Shown here piece by piece: positions 52,678 to 61,513 of a stretch of 64,000 bases of DNA. The DNA comes from JAPHTQ01 sp050302275 (lineage in GTDB: Bacteria > Pseudomonadota > Gammaproteobacteria > Thiohalomonadales > Thiohalomonadaceae). The stretch covers positions 1 through 64,000 of the forward strand of contig JBNLAT010000003.1 in assembly GCA_050302275.1 (NCBI GenBank), given 5' to 3'. The position numbers were made by a program, and so were the translations under genes. Position 1 is the stretch's first letter; every line of letters begins with the position of its first letter. Under the pieces are notes generated by a model, which saw only the letters and a program-made list of their open reading frames with translations, was not told the DNA's origin and searched no databases.

Positions 52678-53721
52678 TCACCGGGAGCCGAGCTGATTGT
52701 CTTCCGCCCGTCCGACACGGAAACGGGCAATTTCTCCACGCTGGAAAGCGGAATGATCAAACAACGCGTTGTTGTAATGGATCACGACTCCCTCAGCAAA
52801 ACCGAGGAAGACCTTGAACGGCGCTTCGCCCTTAAGTTCAAGCGTTTGCCCAGCACGCATCAAGCCATAGACCAGACGTCTGCCCGCATTGTCGTCCACC
52901 TCGGTCCAGCTATCCTGCTGGTATTCCAGCACCAGTTTCGAGCGTGGCATATCAGCGGTCAGTGGCGGCGGCGCAGGGATCGTCTCCTCTTCAACATTGG
53001 TGGTGGCCGAACTCTCATCGGCAACGACGCGGGGAGGCATCACGCTCGGCGGTGCCGCTGGATCCTGTTGAATTTGTTGCGCAGGCTTCGCTTCTATCGA
53101 CACCGGCTCAGCAACCTTATCCGCTACCACGGCTTCCGCCTCTGGCGCTGCAGCTGCATCCGTATTGGCGGTGAGCGCATCGTCCTGTTTGACGTCCGCT
53201 GTCTCAAGCTGAGGTGCTTCTTCCTCGGTAACTGCCGCAGAGATTGCTGCCTGATTCGTCGCTTCCTGCGGCATCATTGCCGTATCAGTAGCCGTCGTGC
53301 CTTTTTCGCGCTGACCGATCCACCACATACCCAGTGAGATGATCACGACGACGATGATCACATAGGTGACCATACGCACAGGCAGATCCATGCTGCTGGC
53401 CTGTTTGTCCTTACCAAAACTGGGCGCCAATGTTGGCGGTGTCTGCGTGGTGCTCACAGGACGAACAAAATCGGCCTCGGACAGCCCCAGCGCCTTGGCA
53501 TAACTGCGCAGATAACCCGAGACAAAGGTTTCAGAGGGAAAGAGTTCGTAATTGTCCTCTTCCAGCGCCTGAATCTTGCGTTCAGAAAGTCGCAAGTGCA
53601 ATGCGATCTCACCACGGGAAAGTCCCGCCGCTTCACGCGCCTTGCGTAGTCGCTCGCCTAGCGATTCCTGAGATAGAAACTGCGGCTGCTCGTTATGTTC
53701 TTCTGTTGTGTTGTCAGTCAT
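52678..53721 (-). CDS. rodZ: Cytoskeletal protein RodZ
   Basis: Inner-membrane protein that links MreB to the cell-wall elongation machinery. The start is moved 17 codons in, to MTDNTTEEHN, for 347 residues. An N-terminal helix-turn-helix of the HTH_25 type (about 18-85) binds MreB. One membrane helix (about 131-150) is followed by a long Ala/Glu/Pro-rich linker and a C-terminal beta domain (DUF4115; SWTEVDDNAGRRLVYGL). E. coli RodZ has 337. Confidence 0.95.
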   Translation of the reverse strand: MTDNTTEEHNEQPQFLSQESLGERLRKAREAAGLSRGEIALHLRLSERKIQALEEDNYELFPSETFVSGYLRSYAKALGLSEADFVRPVSTTQTPPTLAPSFGKDKQASSMDLPVRMVTYVIIVVVIISLGMWWIGQREKGTTATDTAMMPQEATNQAAISAAVTEEEAPQLETADVKQDDALTANTDAAAAPEAEAVVADKVAEPVSIEAKPAQQIQQDPAAPPSVMPPRVVADESSATTNVEEETIPAPPPLTADMPRSKLVLEYQQDSWTEVDDNAGRRLVYGLMRAGQTLELKGEAPFKVFLGFAEGVVIHYNNALFDHSAFQRGEIARFRVGRAEDNQLGSR

Positions 53722-53731
53722 GGTTAGCCCG

Positions 53732-54490
53732 TTATCTGAGCGATTCCAGATAGAGTTTGGTTTCCGGCGCATCGGGGAAACGTCCTTTCAGGGCCAATCC
53801 ATAGCTGGCGAGGGCATCCTTGTCACCGAGAACACGTTCCACCCGAATCCCAAGCCAGAGACTCTCTGGAGTATGCTTGCCTACGGACTGGTAACGTTGC
53901 AGGTAAGCACGAGCGGACATGTAATTCTTCTCCTCGAAGGAGACCTTGGCCAGTGCCAGCAGTGCACCGGGCAGACGCGGATTAATCTGCACCGCCTGGC
54001 GCAGATACTCCTCTGCCTTTTTCAAGTCGGGTTTGCGCAACATGCACAGCCCCATATTTTCAAAAACCTGATCACGGCGAGGATAGACCGGGTTCTCCAG
54101 CACCTTGCGGAACTGGCGCTCCCCCTCACTAATGCGATCCTGACTGCAGAGGAAGGCGCCGTAGTTGTTGTACAGCAAAGAGTCTTCGGTTTCGCTGTAG
54201 CGCAGCGCATACTCGTAGTGATCTTCCGCATCGGCTGGACGCCCCAGACGACGATACAGTTCAGCAATGTAGTGATGCGCCGGTGCGTAGGTGTCGTCAT
54301 AGGCAAGGGCACGTTTGAGTTTTTTCATCGCCACTTCATTGTTGCCCTGGATCATGTAACGCAATCCCAGTTCAGCGTTAGCCTTTGCAGCTTTTTCTGT
54401 ATCCACACCATCCGTTTTAACCGGGGAACTGCTGCACCCAGTCAGTACCAACATCCAAGCCATTACAACCCACAAACCGAAACGTCTCAT
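53732..54490 (-). CDS. pilW: Type IV pilus biogenesis/stability lipoprotein PilW (PilF)
   Basis: The 252-residue protein has a lipoprotein signal (Cys19, LVLTGC) and about six TPR units (for example AELGLRYMIQGN, YIAELYRRLGRPADAEDHYEYAL, NNYGAFLCSQDR). PilF/PilW is the pilotin that brings secretin PilQ to the outer membrane. It lies between rlmN and rodZ, the standard place in gammaproteobacteria. Its start overlaps the rlmN stop by 4 bp. Confidence 0.93.
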   Translation of the reverse strand: MRRFGLWVVMAWMLVLTGCSSSPVKTDGVDTEKAAKANAELGLRYMIQGNNEVAMKKLKRALAYDDTYAPAHHYIAELYRRLGRPADAEDHYEYALRYSETEDSLLYNNYGAFLCSQDRISEGERQFRKVLENPVYPRRDQVFENMGLCMLRKPDLKKAEEYLRQAVQINPRLPGALLALAKVSFEEKNYMSARAYLQRYQSVGKHTPESLWLGIRVERVLGDKDALASYGLALKGRFPDAPETKLYLESLR

Positions 54491-55596
54491 GATGCAATCT
54501 TCTCCTCCACGATGGGGAACCGCCCACTACGACGGGTACGGTCCGCTACCTTACCGGCCAGTTGACCGCAGGCAGCATCGATATCGTCACCGCGTGTCTT
54601 GCGGGTGACGGCGATAATTCCGGCTTCCATGACCACATCACGGAAGGCGTTAATCGTATCCAGTGAAGGACACTCATAGGGCGAATCCGGGAACGGGTTA
54701 AAGGGAATCAGATTAACTTTGGCAGGTACACCACGCAGGATTTTCACCAGCTGTTTGGCGTCTGCCACACTATCGTTCACCCCGGCGAGCATCACGTACT
54801 CAAAGGTCACACGATGGTGAGGCTTGTCGGCCACATAACGTTTGCATGCGGCGAGTAATTCTTTGATCGGGTATTTCTTGTTCAGCGGTACCAGTTGATC
54901 GCGCAGCTCATCATTCGGTGCGTGCAGTGAAACGGCAAGGCTGATATCACTACGTTCACGCAGTTCGTCGATACCTGGCACCACACCGGCGGTGCTAAGG
55001 GTCACACGACGCTTGGAAATACCGAAGGCGAGATCGTCCTTCATCAAATCCATCGCCGGTACCACGTTATCCAGATTCAGCAGCGGCTCACCCATGCCCA
55101 TCAACACCACGTTGGTGATCACCCGCTCGCCCTTATTTTCCGGCAGACCGATGATACGCGTTGCCAGCGCCACCTGACCGACGATTTCAGCGGTAGTCAG
55201 ATTACGATTGAAACCCTGACGGGCGGTGGAACAGAAACTACAGGCCAGGGTACAGCCCACCTGCGAGGAGACACAAAGGGTGGCGCGGTCCTTGTCAGGG
55301 ATGTAGACCATCTCGATATGATTAACTTCGTCGACCCGCAACAACCACTTGCGGGTACCGTCAGACGCAGGCATATCCTTCACCACCTCGGGCAGGCGGA
55401 TCTCAGCGATCGCTTTCAGCTTTTCACGCAGTGCCTTGCTCAGGTTGGTCATCTGTTCGAAGTCGTCGACCCCAAACTGGTAGATCCATTTCATTACCTG
55501 AGAAGCGCGGAAGGCCTTCTCCCCCAAATTGGTGAAGAAGGCCTCCATATCCTGGCGTGTCAGGCCAAGCAGATTTGTCCTGACGGACTCACTCAT
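54487..55596 (-). CDS. rlmN: Dual-specificity 23S rRNA/tRNA adenine C2-methyltransferase
   Basis: Radical-SAM enzyme making m2A2503 in 23S rRNA and m2A37 in some tRNAs. The 369-residue protein has the CxxxCxxC cluster motif (Cys115, Cys119, Cys122), the substrate-methylating Cys in the C-terminal AACGQL and the NPFPDSPYECPS motif. E. coli RlmN has 384. Confidence 0.97.
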   Translation of the reverse strand: MSESVRTNLLGLTRQDMEAFFTNLGEKAFRASQVMKWIYQFGVDDFEQMTNLSKALREKLKAIAEIRLPEVVKDMPASDGTRKWLLRVDEVNHIEMVYIPDKDRATLCVSSQVGCTLACSFCSTARQGFNRNLTTAEIVGQVALATRIIGLPENKGERVITNVVLMGMGEPLLNLDNVVPAMDLMKDDLAFGISKRRVTLSTAGVVPGIDELRERSDISLAVSLHAPNDELRDQLVPLNKKYPIKELLAACKRYVADKPHHRVTFEYVMLAGVNDSVADAKQLVKILRGVPAKVNLIPFNPFPDSPYECPSLDTINAFRDVVMEAGIIAVTRKTRGDDIDAACGQLAGKVADRTRRSGRFPIVEEKIAS

Positions 55597-55638
55597 AAAG
55601 TGCTCGACTCATCATAGGCGCAAGAGCGCCGCGCCCGA

Positions 55639-56070
55639 TTAACGGGTGCGCGGGCAAAGCTCTTCCGGCTTAAAGAAGAAATCGATTTCACGCGCAGCGG
55701 TTTCCGGTGCATCGGAACCGTGTACTGCGTTTTGATCGATGGACTCAGCGAAGTCGGCACGGATAGTACCGGGAGCGGCCTCTTTCGGGTTAGTGGCACC
55801 CATCACTTCGCGGTTCTTGGCAATGGCATTCTCGCCTTCCAGTACCTGCACCATCACCGGGCCAGAGGTCATGAACTCAACCAGATCAGCGTAAAACGGA
55901 CGCTCTTTGTGTACATCGTAGAAAGCGCCAGCCTGTTCTTTCGACAGGTGGATCATGCGCGCAGCAATGATCTTCAGGCCCGCCTTCTCGAAACGAGCAT
56001 AGATCTCGCCGATGACGTTTTTAGCTACTGCGTCGGGTTTGATAATGGAAATGGTGCGTTCGATTGCCAT
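55639..56070 (-). CDS. ndk: Nucleoside diphosphate kinase
   Basis: Balances nucleoside triphosphate pools by phosphoryl transfer through the active-site His in NAVHGSDAPETA. The 143-residue protein is the same length as E. coli Ndk and shows IKPDAVAKN near the N-terminus. It lies upstream of rlmN on the same strand, 42 bp apart. Confidence 0.98.
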   Translation of the reverse strand: MAIERTISIIKPDAVAKNVIGEIYARFEKAGLKIIAARMIHLSKEQAGAFYDVHKERPFYADLVEFMTSGPVMVQVLEGENAIAKNREVMGATNPKEAAPGTIRADFAESIDQNAVHGSDAPETAAREIDFFFKPEELCPRTR

Positions 56071-56118
56071 CTAAAATTTTCTCCGTGGGAATTGGCCAAA
56101 ACAGCCTGTTGCAACAAA

Positions 56119-56136
56119 CCCGCGATTATACGCGGG
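56119..56136 (-). promoter_or_regulatory. ndk promoter with palindrome around the -10
   Basis: CCCGCG-TATAAT-CGCGGG on the minus strand: a perfect 6-bp inverted repeat flanks a consensus -10 hexamer 55 bp before ndk. The -35 is weak. Confidence 0.5.
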
Positions 56137-56280
56137 CTTGACGGGCCATTCCAGCAGTTCCCAGCTTAACTGAATGAAAAATCAGGGCTTTGACCGGCGT
56201 CACAGGGGAGAGTTCGGCCGGATATGACAGACTGACTAACTGGCACAAAACTTCGCACAGCTGAGAAGGCCAAAGAATTT

Positions 56281-56423
56281 AGAAATCTTCTCAAAATGAG
56301 GGATCGTGCCCCGAGGCAAGGCGCGAAGTTTGCGAGGAGCGCAGTTTACAGGTAGTAAATGAGCACCGTAGCAAGCTTTGCAACACAGGATCGGGGTGCG
56401 AGAACCATTTTGAGGAGATTTCT
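56281..56423 (+). repeat. MITE/REP-like inverted-repeat element, copy B
   Basis: A 143-bp element with 17-bp terminal inverted repeats (56281-56297 against 56407-56423, 16 of 17 matching). It is homologous to copy A (45426-45567) in opposite orientation. Core blocks GGATCGTGCCC, GCGAGGAGCGCAGTTTAC, GTAAATGAGCACCG and CTTTGCAACACAGGATC are shared. It begins 210 bp after the ndk start and its last bases touch the stop codon of iscX, so transcripts of the isc operon would run straight into it. The remainder of this 351-bp gap holds only the ndk promoter. Confidence 0.85.
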
Positions 56424-56622
56424 AGTCGCGTTCCTCGATCCAGTTCATTTGTATCGCTTCGAGGATCTTTTCGTTGGAGTTTTCCGGATCATCGTCAAAC
56501 TCCTCCAGTGCACAGACCCACTGGTGCAGGTCGGTAAAACGGACGTACTGCGGATCGACGTCCGGGTGGGCTTCATCGAGCTGGATGGCGATCTCCAGGC
56601 TATCGGTCCATTTCAGGCTCAT
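56422..56622 (-). CDS. iscX: Fe-S assembly protein IscX
   Basis: The 66-residue acidic protein (E. coli IscX 66) shows LKWTDSLEIAIQLDE, HPDVDP and the C-terminal AIQMNWIEERD. It binds IscS and ferrous iron and tunes cluster assembly. It is the last gene of the isc operon; its stop codon overlaps repeat copy B. Confidence 0.97.
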   Translation of the reverse strand: MSLKWTDSLEIAIQLDEAHPDVDPQYVRFTDLHQWVCALEEFDDDPENSNEKILEAIQMNWIEERD

Positions 56623-56631
56623 GGCATGCTC

Positions 56632-56970
56632 CTAGTGAGATTCGGAAACCATGTTGATGGTGTACTTGGGGATCTCGATAACCAGATCCTCGTCACCAAC
56701 CACCGCCTGGCAGGAGAGACGTGAATCGGGCTCCAGTCCCCAGGCCTTGTCCAGCATGTCCTCTTCCGTTTCGCTCGCCTCGGGCAGGCTGTCGTAGCCC
56801 TCGCGCACGATAACGTGGCAGGTGGTGCAGGCGCAGGACTTCTCGCAAGCGTGCTCGATTTCAATGCCGTTGGCCAGCGCTGCATCGCAGATGCTGGTGC
56901 CCTTCTCGGCCTGGATCACCGCGCCTTCCGGGCAGATCTCCTCGTGGGGCAGAAAAATCAGTTGCGGCAT
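56632..56970 (-). CDS. fdx: ISC-system [2Fe-2S] ferredoxin
   Basis: Electron donor for Fe-S cluster assembly on IscU. Starting at MPQLIFLPHE the protein has 112 residues (E. coli Fdx 111), with the cluster cysteines in EHACEKSCACTTC and the fourth in LSCQAVV. The open frame extends 19 codons upstream into the hscA spacer and is trimmed. Nine bases separate it from iscX. Confidence 0.97.
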   Translation of the reverse strand: MPQLIFLPHEEICPEGAVIQAEKGTSICDAALANGIEIEHACEKSCACTTCHVIVREGYDSLPEASETEEDMLDKAWGLEPDSRLSCQAVVGDEDLVIEIPKYTINMVSESH

Positions 56971-57029
56971 CTCGTTAACTCCAAATCCTGTTATGCATTC
57001 AATAGGCCCACAGGCCAGTAAACACAAGT

Positions 57030-58904
57030 TTACTCCAGTGAATCCAGCTCTCTTCCGGCTAATGCCTTGCGAATCCCGTCATCCATCCGTCGAGCGGCGA
57101 ATTCGCCTGAATCGTCGTTAAGCTTTTCGATGGCCTGCTTGATCGCTTTTTCGTCACTGCCCTGCTTCAGTTCACGCAGCTGGGCCATGCCCTGCTCCAG
57201 CGCCCCGCGCTCCTCGGCTGATAGCAGGCGTTCGCCGTCGGCGGCCAGCGCTGCTTCCAGCGCCTCCAGCACCCGATCCGCCTCTACCTGTTGTTCACGC
57301 AGATTACGTGCGTCCATGTCGTCGCGGGCATGGGCCATGGAATCACGCAACATGGTGGAGATCTCGGTATCGGAAAGACCGTATGAAGGTTTGACCTGAA
57401 TACTACTCTCTACTCCGGTGGTCTGTTCACGGGCACTGACCGAAAGCAGGCCGTCGGCATCGACCTGGAAGGTGACGCGGATTCGCGCTGCCCCAGCCGC
57501 CATCGGCGGGATGCCACGTAGTTCGAAACGGGCCAGGGAGCGGCAGTCGCTGACCATCTCGCGCTCACCCTGTACCACATGGATCGCCATCGCCGTCTGG
57601 CCGTCCTTGTAGGTAGTGAAATCCTGGGCACGGGCCACGGGAATGGTGGTATTGCGTGGAATCACCTTCTCCGCCAGACCGCCCATGGTCTCCAGTCCCA
57701 ACGACAGAGGGATCACGTCGAGCAGCAGCATCTCCGCGTCGGGCTTATTGCCCACCAGTACATCGGCCTGCATCGCTGCGCCGATGGCCACCACCTCGTC
57801 CGGGTCGATATCAACCTTGGGCGCACGACCGAAGAATTCGCCCACCAGTTCGCGTACCCGTGGTACGCGGGTGGAACCGCCGACCATGACCACATCGAGG
57901 ATATCAGCTGCATCGACCCCAGCGTCCTTCAGGGCGCGACGGCAGGAGAGCAGGCTCTTGCGGATCAGCGGGTCGATCAGTTTGTTCATCTGCTCGCGGT
58001 CGAGCCCCCCTTCCCAGTGCGAACCATCGGCCAGTTCCAGTTTCAGTTCGGTGCTATCGGCATCGGTCAGCGCCTCTTTGGCGGCGCAGGCATCGCGCAT
58101 CAGTCGGCGCATCTGGTGATGATCGGCGTCGTCGGCAACCTTGGCCTCGACCATCATCCACTGGGCGATGGCGCGGTCCATATCGTCACCGCCGAGGGCT
58201 GAGTCGCCACCGGTGGCGAGCACTTCAAACACGCCCTTGTTCAGACGCAGGATGGATATATCGAAGGTACCGCCGCCCAGGTCGTAGACCGCGATCACCC
58301 CTTCCGAACCCTGGTCCAGACCGTAGGCGACCGCTGCAGCAGTCGGCTCGTTGAGTAGACGCAATACGTTCAAGCCGGCGAGACGCGCCGCATCCTTGGT
58401 CGCCTGACGCTGAGCATCGTCGAAATAGGCCGGAACGGTGATCACCACACCGGTGAGTTCGTCACCCAGGCTGGCCTCGGCGCGATCACGCAGGCTACGC
58501 AGGATATCGGCGGAGACCTCCACCGGACTGAAATCTCCAGCGACGGTATGAATGCGCGGCATACCGGAATCGGACTCGACAAATTCATAAGGCAGACGGC
58601 TACCCAGGCCTTTGATGTCGGCAAGGCCGCGGCCCATAAAGCGTTTAACCGAGATAATGGTGTTCAGAGGGTCCTGCGCCGCAGCCAGCTTTGCCTCTTT
58701 ACCCACCACGCGACTGCCATCGGCCAGATAGCGCACCACCGATGGCAACAGGTGTTCACCATTGTCGTCGGCCAGGGTCTCGGCCGAGCCGCTCCGCACG
58801 GTCGCAACCAGAGAGTTGGTAGTGCCAAGGTCGATCCCCGCTGCCAATCGGTGCTGGTGGGGGGCGGCAGATTGTCCGGGTTCGCTGATTTGCAGAAGTG
58901 CCAT
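57030..58904 (-). CDS. hscA: Fe-S assembly chaperone HscA (Hsp70 family)
   Basis: Specialised Hsp70 that drives cluster transfer from IscU with HscB. The 624-residue protein (E. coli 616) has the nucleotide-binding domain (AGIDLGTTNSLVAT, YDLGGGTFDISILR, VGGSTRVPRVRELV) and the substrate-binding domain. Its start lies 18 bp after hscB. Confidence 0.97.
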   Translation of the reverse strand: MALLQISEPGQSAAPHQHRLAAGIDLGTTNSLVATVRSGSAETLADDNGEHLLPSVVRYLADGSRVVGKEAKLAAAQDPLNTIISVKRFMGRGLADIKGLGSRLPYEFVESDSGMPRIHTVAGDFSPVEVSADILRSLRDRAEASLGDELTGVVITVPAYFDDAQRQATKDAARLAGLNVLRLLNEPTAAAVAYGLDQGSEGVIAVYDLGGGTFDISILRLNKGVFEVLATGGDSALGGDDMDRAIAQWMMVEAKVADDADHHQMRRLMRDACAAKEALTDADSTELKLELADGSHWEGGLDREQMNKLIDPLIRKSLLSCRRALKDAGVDAADILDVVMVGGSTRVPRVRELVGEFFGRAPKVDIDPDEVVAIGAAMQADVLVGNKPDAEMLLLDVIPLSLGLETMGGLAEKVIPRNTTIPVARAQDFTTYKDGQTAMAIHVVQGEREMVSDCRSLARFELRGIPPMAAGAARIRVTFQVDADGLLSVSAREQTTGVESSIQVKPSYGLSDTEISTMLRDSMAHARDDMDARNLREQQVEADRVLEALEAALAADGERLLSAEERGALEQGMAQLRELKQGSDEKAIKQAIEKLNDDSGEFAARRMDDGIRKALAGRELDSLE

Positions 58905-58922
58905 GGGAACTCTTTGGTTTTT

Positions 58923-59465
58923 TTAACTAGCTTCGTGGACCAGATTCTCTTCCAGTTCGTCCAACTCATTAAGCAGACGCTGCATGAACTGCATGCGACG
59001 CACCAGATCCTTGCCCTTCTCCAGTTCCTCACCCACCGAGAACAGCTGCTGTAACGATTCGACCAGTTGTCGCTCGTTGCTCTCGACGCGATCGCGGAGT
59101 TTGTTCAGTTCGGTGAAGGGGTCGTCCTTGCCACGTATTTCACTCAACTCCTCGCGCAACTCCATCTGCTCCATCAGGAACATCGGATCCATCGCGGTAT
59201 CGTTATCGTCGAGGATAATATCGTTGAGTTGCAGCAGGTAGCGTGCCCGCGGCAGAGGTGACTTGAGGGTCTGAAAGGCTTCGTTAATCAGTGCCGTCTG
59301 CTGCAGAGAGAGACGTTTTTCCAGCTCACTGGCGTTGGCGAAACGATCAGGGTGGACGGTACGCTGCAGGTCGCGATAGCGCAGCGAGAGATCTTCCAGA
59401 TCGATCTCGAAAGCTACGGGCAGACCAAACAGTTCGAAGTAGTTTTTTCCTGTTACGGGCGCCAT
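58923..59465 (-). CDS. hscB: Fe-S assembly co-chaperone HscB
   Basis: J-domain protein that brings IscU to HscA. The 180-residue protein has an N-terminal J domain with the HPD motif (TVHPDRFANASE) and a C-terminal helical bundle that binds IscU. E. coli HscB has 171. It is in the standard place between iscA and hscA. Confidence 0.97.
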   Translation of the reverse strand: MAPVTGKNYFELFGLPVAFEIDLEDLSLRYRDLQRTVHPDRFANASELEKRLSLQQTALINEAFQTLKSPLPRARYLLQLNDIILDDNDTAMDPMFLMEQMELREELSEIRGKDDPFTELNKLRDRVESNERQLVESLQQLFSVGEELEKGKDLVRRMQFMQRLLNELDELEENLVHEAS

Positions 59466-59479
59466 CGCAAGGTACAGGA

Positions 59480-59803
59480 TTAGACGTTAAAGCTTTCGCC
59501 GCAGCCGCAGGAATCCTTGACGTTAGGATTATTGAACTTGAAGCCTTCGTTCAGTCCCTCCTTGGCGAAGTCGACTTCGGTACCGTCGAGATAGACCATG
59601 CTCTTTTCGTCGATGATCACCTTGACGCCGTTGCTCTCGAACACCTGATCGTCGTCGTTAACCTCGTCGGCAAACTCCAGCACATAGGCCATGCCGGAAC
59701 AGCCGGAGGTACGCACACCCAGGCGCAGACCGGCGCCCTTGCCACGGTTGGCGAGGAAGTTCTTAACCCGTTCTGCTGCATTGTCAGTAAGAGTGATTGC
59801 CAT
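59480..59803 (-). CDS. iscA: Iron-sulfur cluster assembly protein IscA
   Basis: A-type carrier that passes clusters to apoproteins. The 107-residue protein (E. coli 107) carries the three ligand cysteines in RTSGCSGMAY and DSCGCGESF. It is 14 bp downstream of iscU. Confidence 0.98.
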   Translation of the reverse strand: MAITLTDNAAERVKNFLANRGKGAGLRLGVRTSGCSGMAYVLEFADEVNDDDQVFESNGVKVIIDEKSMVYLDGTEVDFAKEGLNEGFKFNNPNVKDSCGCGESFNV

Positions 59804-59817
59804 GACCGCCTCCGGAA

Positions 59818-60201
59818 TTACTTTTCCTGCTTGGTTTTGTAATCGGTAATGGCGGCGCGAATCGCGTCTTCAGCCAGTACCGAGCAGTGAACCTTGACCG
59901 GCGGCAACGCCAGCTCTTCGGCTATGTCACTGTTCTTGATCTCTGCCGCCTCATCCAGGGTCTTGCCCTTGAGCCATTCGGTCACCAGGGAACTGGAGGC
60001 GATGGCGGAGCCACAACCGTAAGTTTTAAACCGCGCATCTTCGATCACACCGTTGTCATCGACCTTGATCTGCAGGCGCATCACGTCGCCGCAGGCAGGT
60101 GCGCCGACCATACCAGTACCCACGCCTTTGTCGTCCTTATCCAGGTTGCCGACATTACGCGGGTTTTCGTAGTGTTCCATCAGCTTGTCGCTGTATGACA
60201 T
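59818..60201 (-). CDS. iscU: Fe-S cluster scaffold protein IscU
   Basis: Scaffold on which IscS builds [2Fe-2S] clusters. The 127-residue protein has the three conserved cysteines Cys37 (APACGD), Cys63 (YGCGSA) and Cys106 next to His105 (PPVKVHCS), the LPPVK motif that HscA binds. E. coli IscU has 128. Confidence 0.98.
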   Translation of the reverse strand: MSYSDKLMEHYENPRNVGNLDKDDKGVGTGMVGAPACGDVMRLQIKVDDNGVIEDARFKTYGCGSAIASSSLVTEWLKGKTLDEAAEIKNSDIAEELALPPVKVHCSVLAEDAIRAAITDYKTKQEK

Positions 60202-60264
60202 CTTCAGTTTTCCTCACTTCGATCCGTGCCGCAGCGCGGCCTCTGGGGGGTGAGCAATTTTATC

Positions 60265-61482
60265 CTAATGCGCGCTCCACTGCACGGTAGAGAGGTCAAT
60301 CCCCTCCTTGTACATATCCCACAACGGGGAAAGCTCACGCAGTTTGTTGATCTTCTGGTGAATCAGCTCCACGGTGCGGTCGATATCGGCCTCGGTGGTG
60401 AAGCGACCGATGCTGAAACGCAGCGAGCTATGCGCCAGTTCGTCGGGGCGACCAATGGCGCGCAGCACATAGGAGGGCTCAAGGCTGGCGGAGGTACAGG
60501 CCGAACCGGAAGAGACCGCCAGTTCAGAGAGCGCCATCATCAGCGATTCGCCTTCGACGTAGTTGAAGCTGATATTGAGGTTATGCGGCACCCGTTGCTG
60601 CAGATTGCCGTTGATATAAACCTCTTCAATATCCTTAAGCCCATCGAGCAGACGGTCGCGCAGTTTGATGATGCGCGCGTTCTCTTCGGCCATCTCCTCT
60701 TTCGCCAGGCGGAAGGCTTCCCCCATGCCGACGATCTGGTGCGTTGCCAGGGTACCGGAACGCATCCCACGTTCGTGACCGCCGCCGTGCATCTGTGCTT
60801 CGATACGGATACGCGGCTTGCGACGGACATAGAGGGCACCGATACCCTTGGGACCGTAAATCTTGTGTGCCGAGAGCGACATCAGATCGACGTTCATCTT
60901 GTCGACATCGATGGCAACCTTGCCGGCGCTCTGCGCGGCATCGACATGGAACAGAATCTTTTTGCTACGGCAGAGTTTGCCGATCGCTTCGATATCCTGA
61001 ATTACGCCGATCTCGTTGTTCACGTGCATGATGGAGACGAGGATGGTGTCATCGCGCATCGCCGCTTCCAGTTTACCGAGGTCGATCAGGCCGTCCTCTT
61101 CAGGGTCGAGGTAGGTCACCTCAAAGCCTTCGCGCTCCAGTTGGCGACAGGTATCCAGTACCGCCTTGTGTTCGGTCTTGCTGGTGATGATGTGCTTGCC
61201 TTTCTTGGCGTGGAAGTGGGCCACACCCTTGATCGCCAGGTTGTCCGACTCGGTCGCGCCAGAGGTCCAGACGATCTCCTTGGCATCGGCAGCGAGCAGA
61301 TCCGCGACCTGCTGGCGAGCAAGTTCCACTGCCTCTTCCGCGCTCCAGCCATATTTGTGCGAGCGCGAAGCGGCGTTACCGAACAGGCCGTGCTCCATAG
61401 TGAGATACTTGCACATGAGTTCGGCCACACGTGGGTCAACAGGGGTGGTGGCCGAATAGTCGAGATAGATCGGGTTGTTCAT
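60265..61482 (-). CDS. iscS: Cysteine desulfurase IscS
   Basis: PLP enzyme that supplies sulfur from cysteine to IscU and tRNA thiolation. The 405-residue protein (E. coli 404) has the PLP Lys in SLSAHKIYGPKG and the catalytic Cys in SSGSACTSASLEPSYVLRA with the long mobile loop. The C-terminus WDMYKEGIDLSTVQWSAH is the IscU-binding tail typical of IscS. A second desulfurase gene lies directly upstream. Confidence 0.98.
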   Translation of the reverse strand: MNNPIYLDYSATTPVDPRVAELMCKYLTMEHGLFGNAASRSHKYGWSAEEAVELARQQVADLLAADAKEIVWTSGATESDNLAIKGVAHFHAKKGKHIITSKTEHKAVLDTCRQLEREGFEVTYLDPEEDGLIDLGKLEAAMRDDTILVSIMHVNNEIGVIQDIEAIGKLCRSKKILFHVDAAQSAGKVAIDVDKMNVDLMSLSAHKIYGPKGIGALYVRRKPRIRIEAQMHGGGHERGMRSGTLATHQIVGMGEAFRLAKEEMAEENARIIKLRDRLLDGLKDIEEVYINGNLQQRVPHNLNISFNYVEGESLMMALSELAVSSGSACTSASLEPSYVLRAIGRPDELAHSSLRFSIGRFTTEADIDRTVELIHQKINKLRELSPLWDMYKEGIDLSTVQWSAH

Positions 61483-61513
61483 GCGTCATGCGCTCCAGTC
61501 ATTTCGTTCCCCC

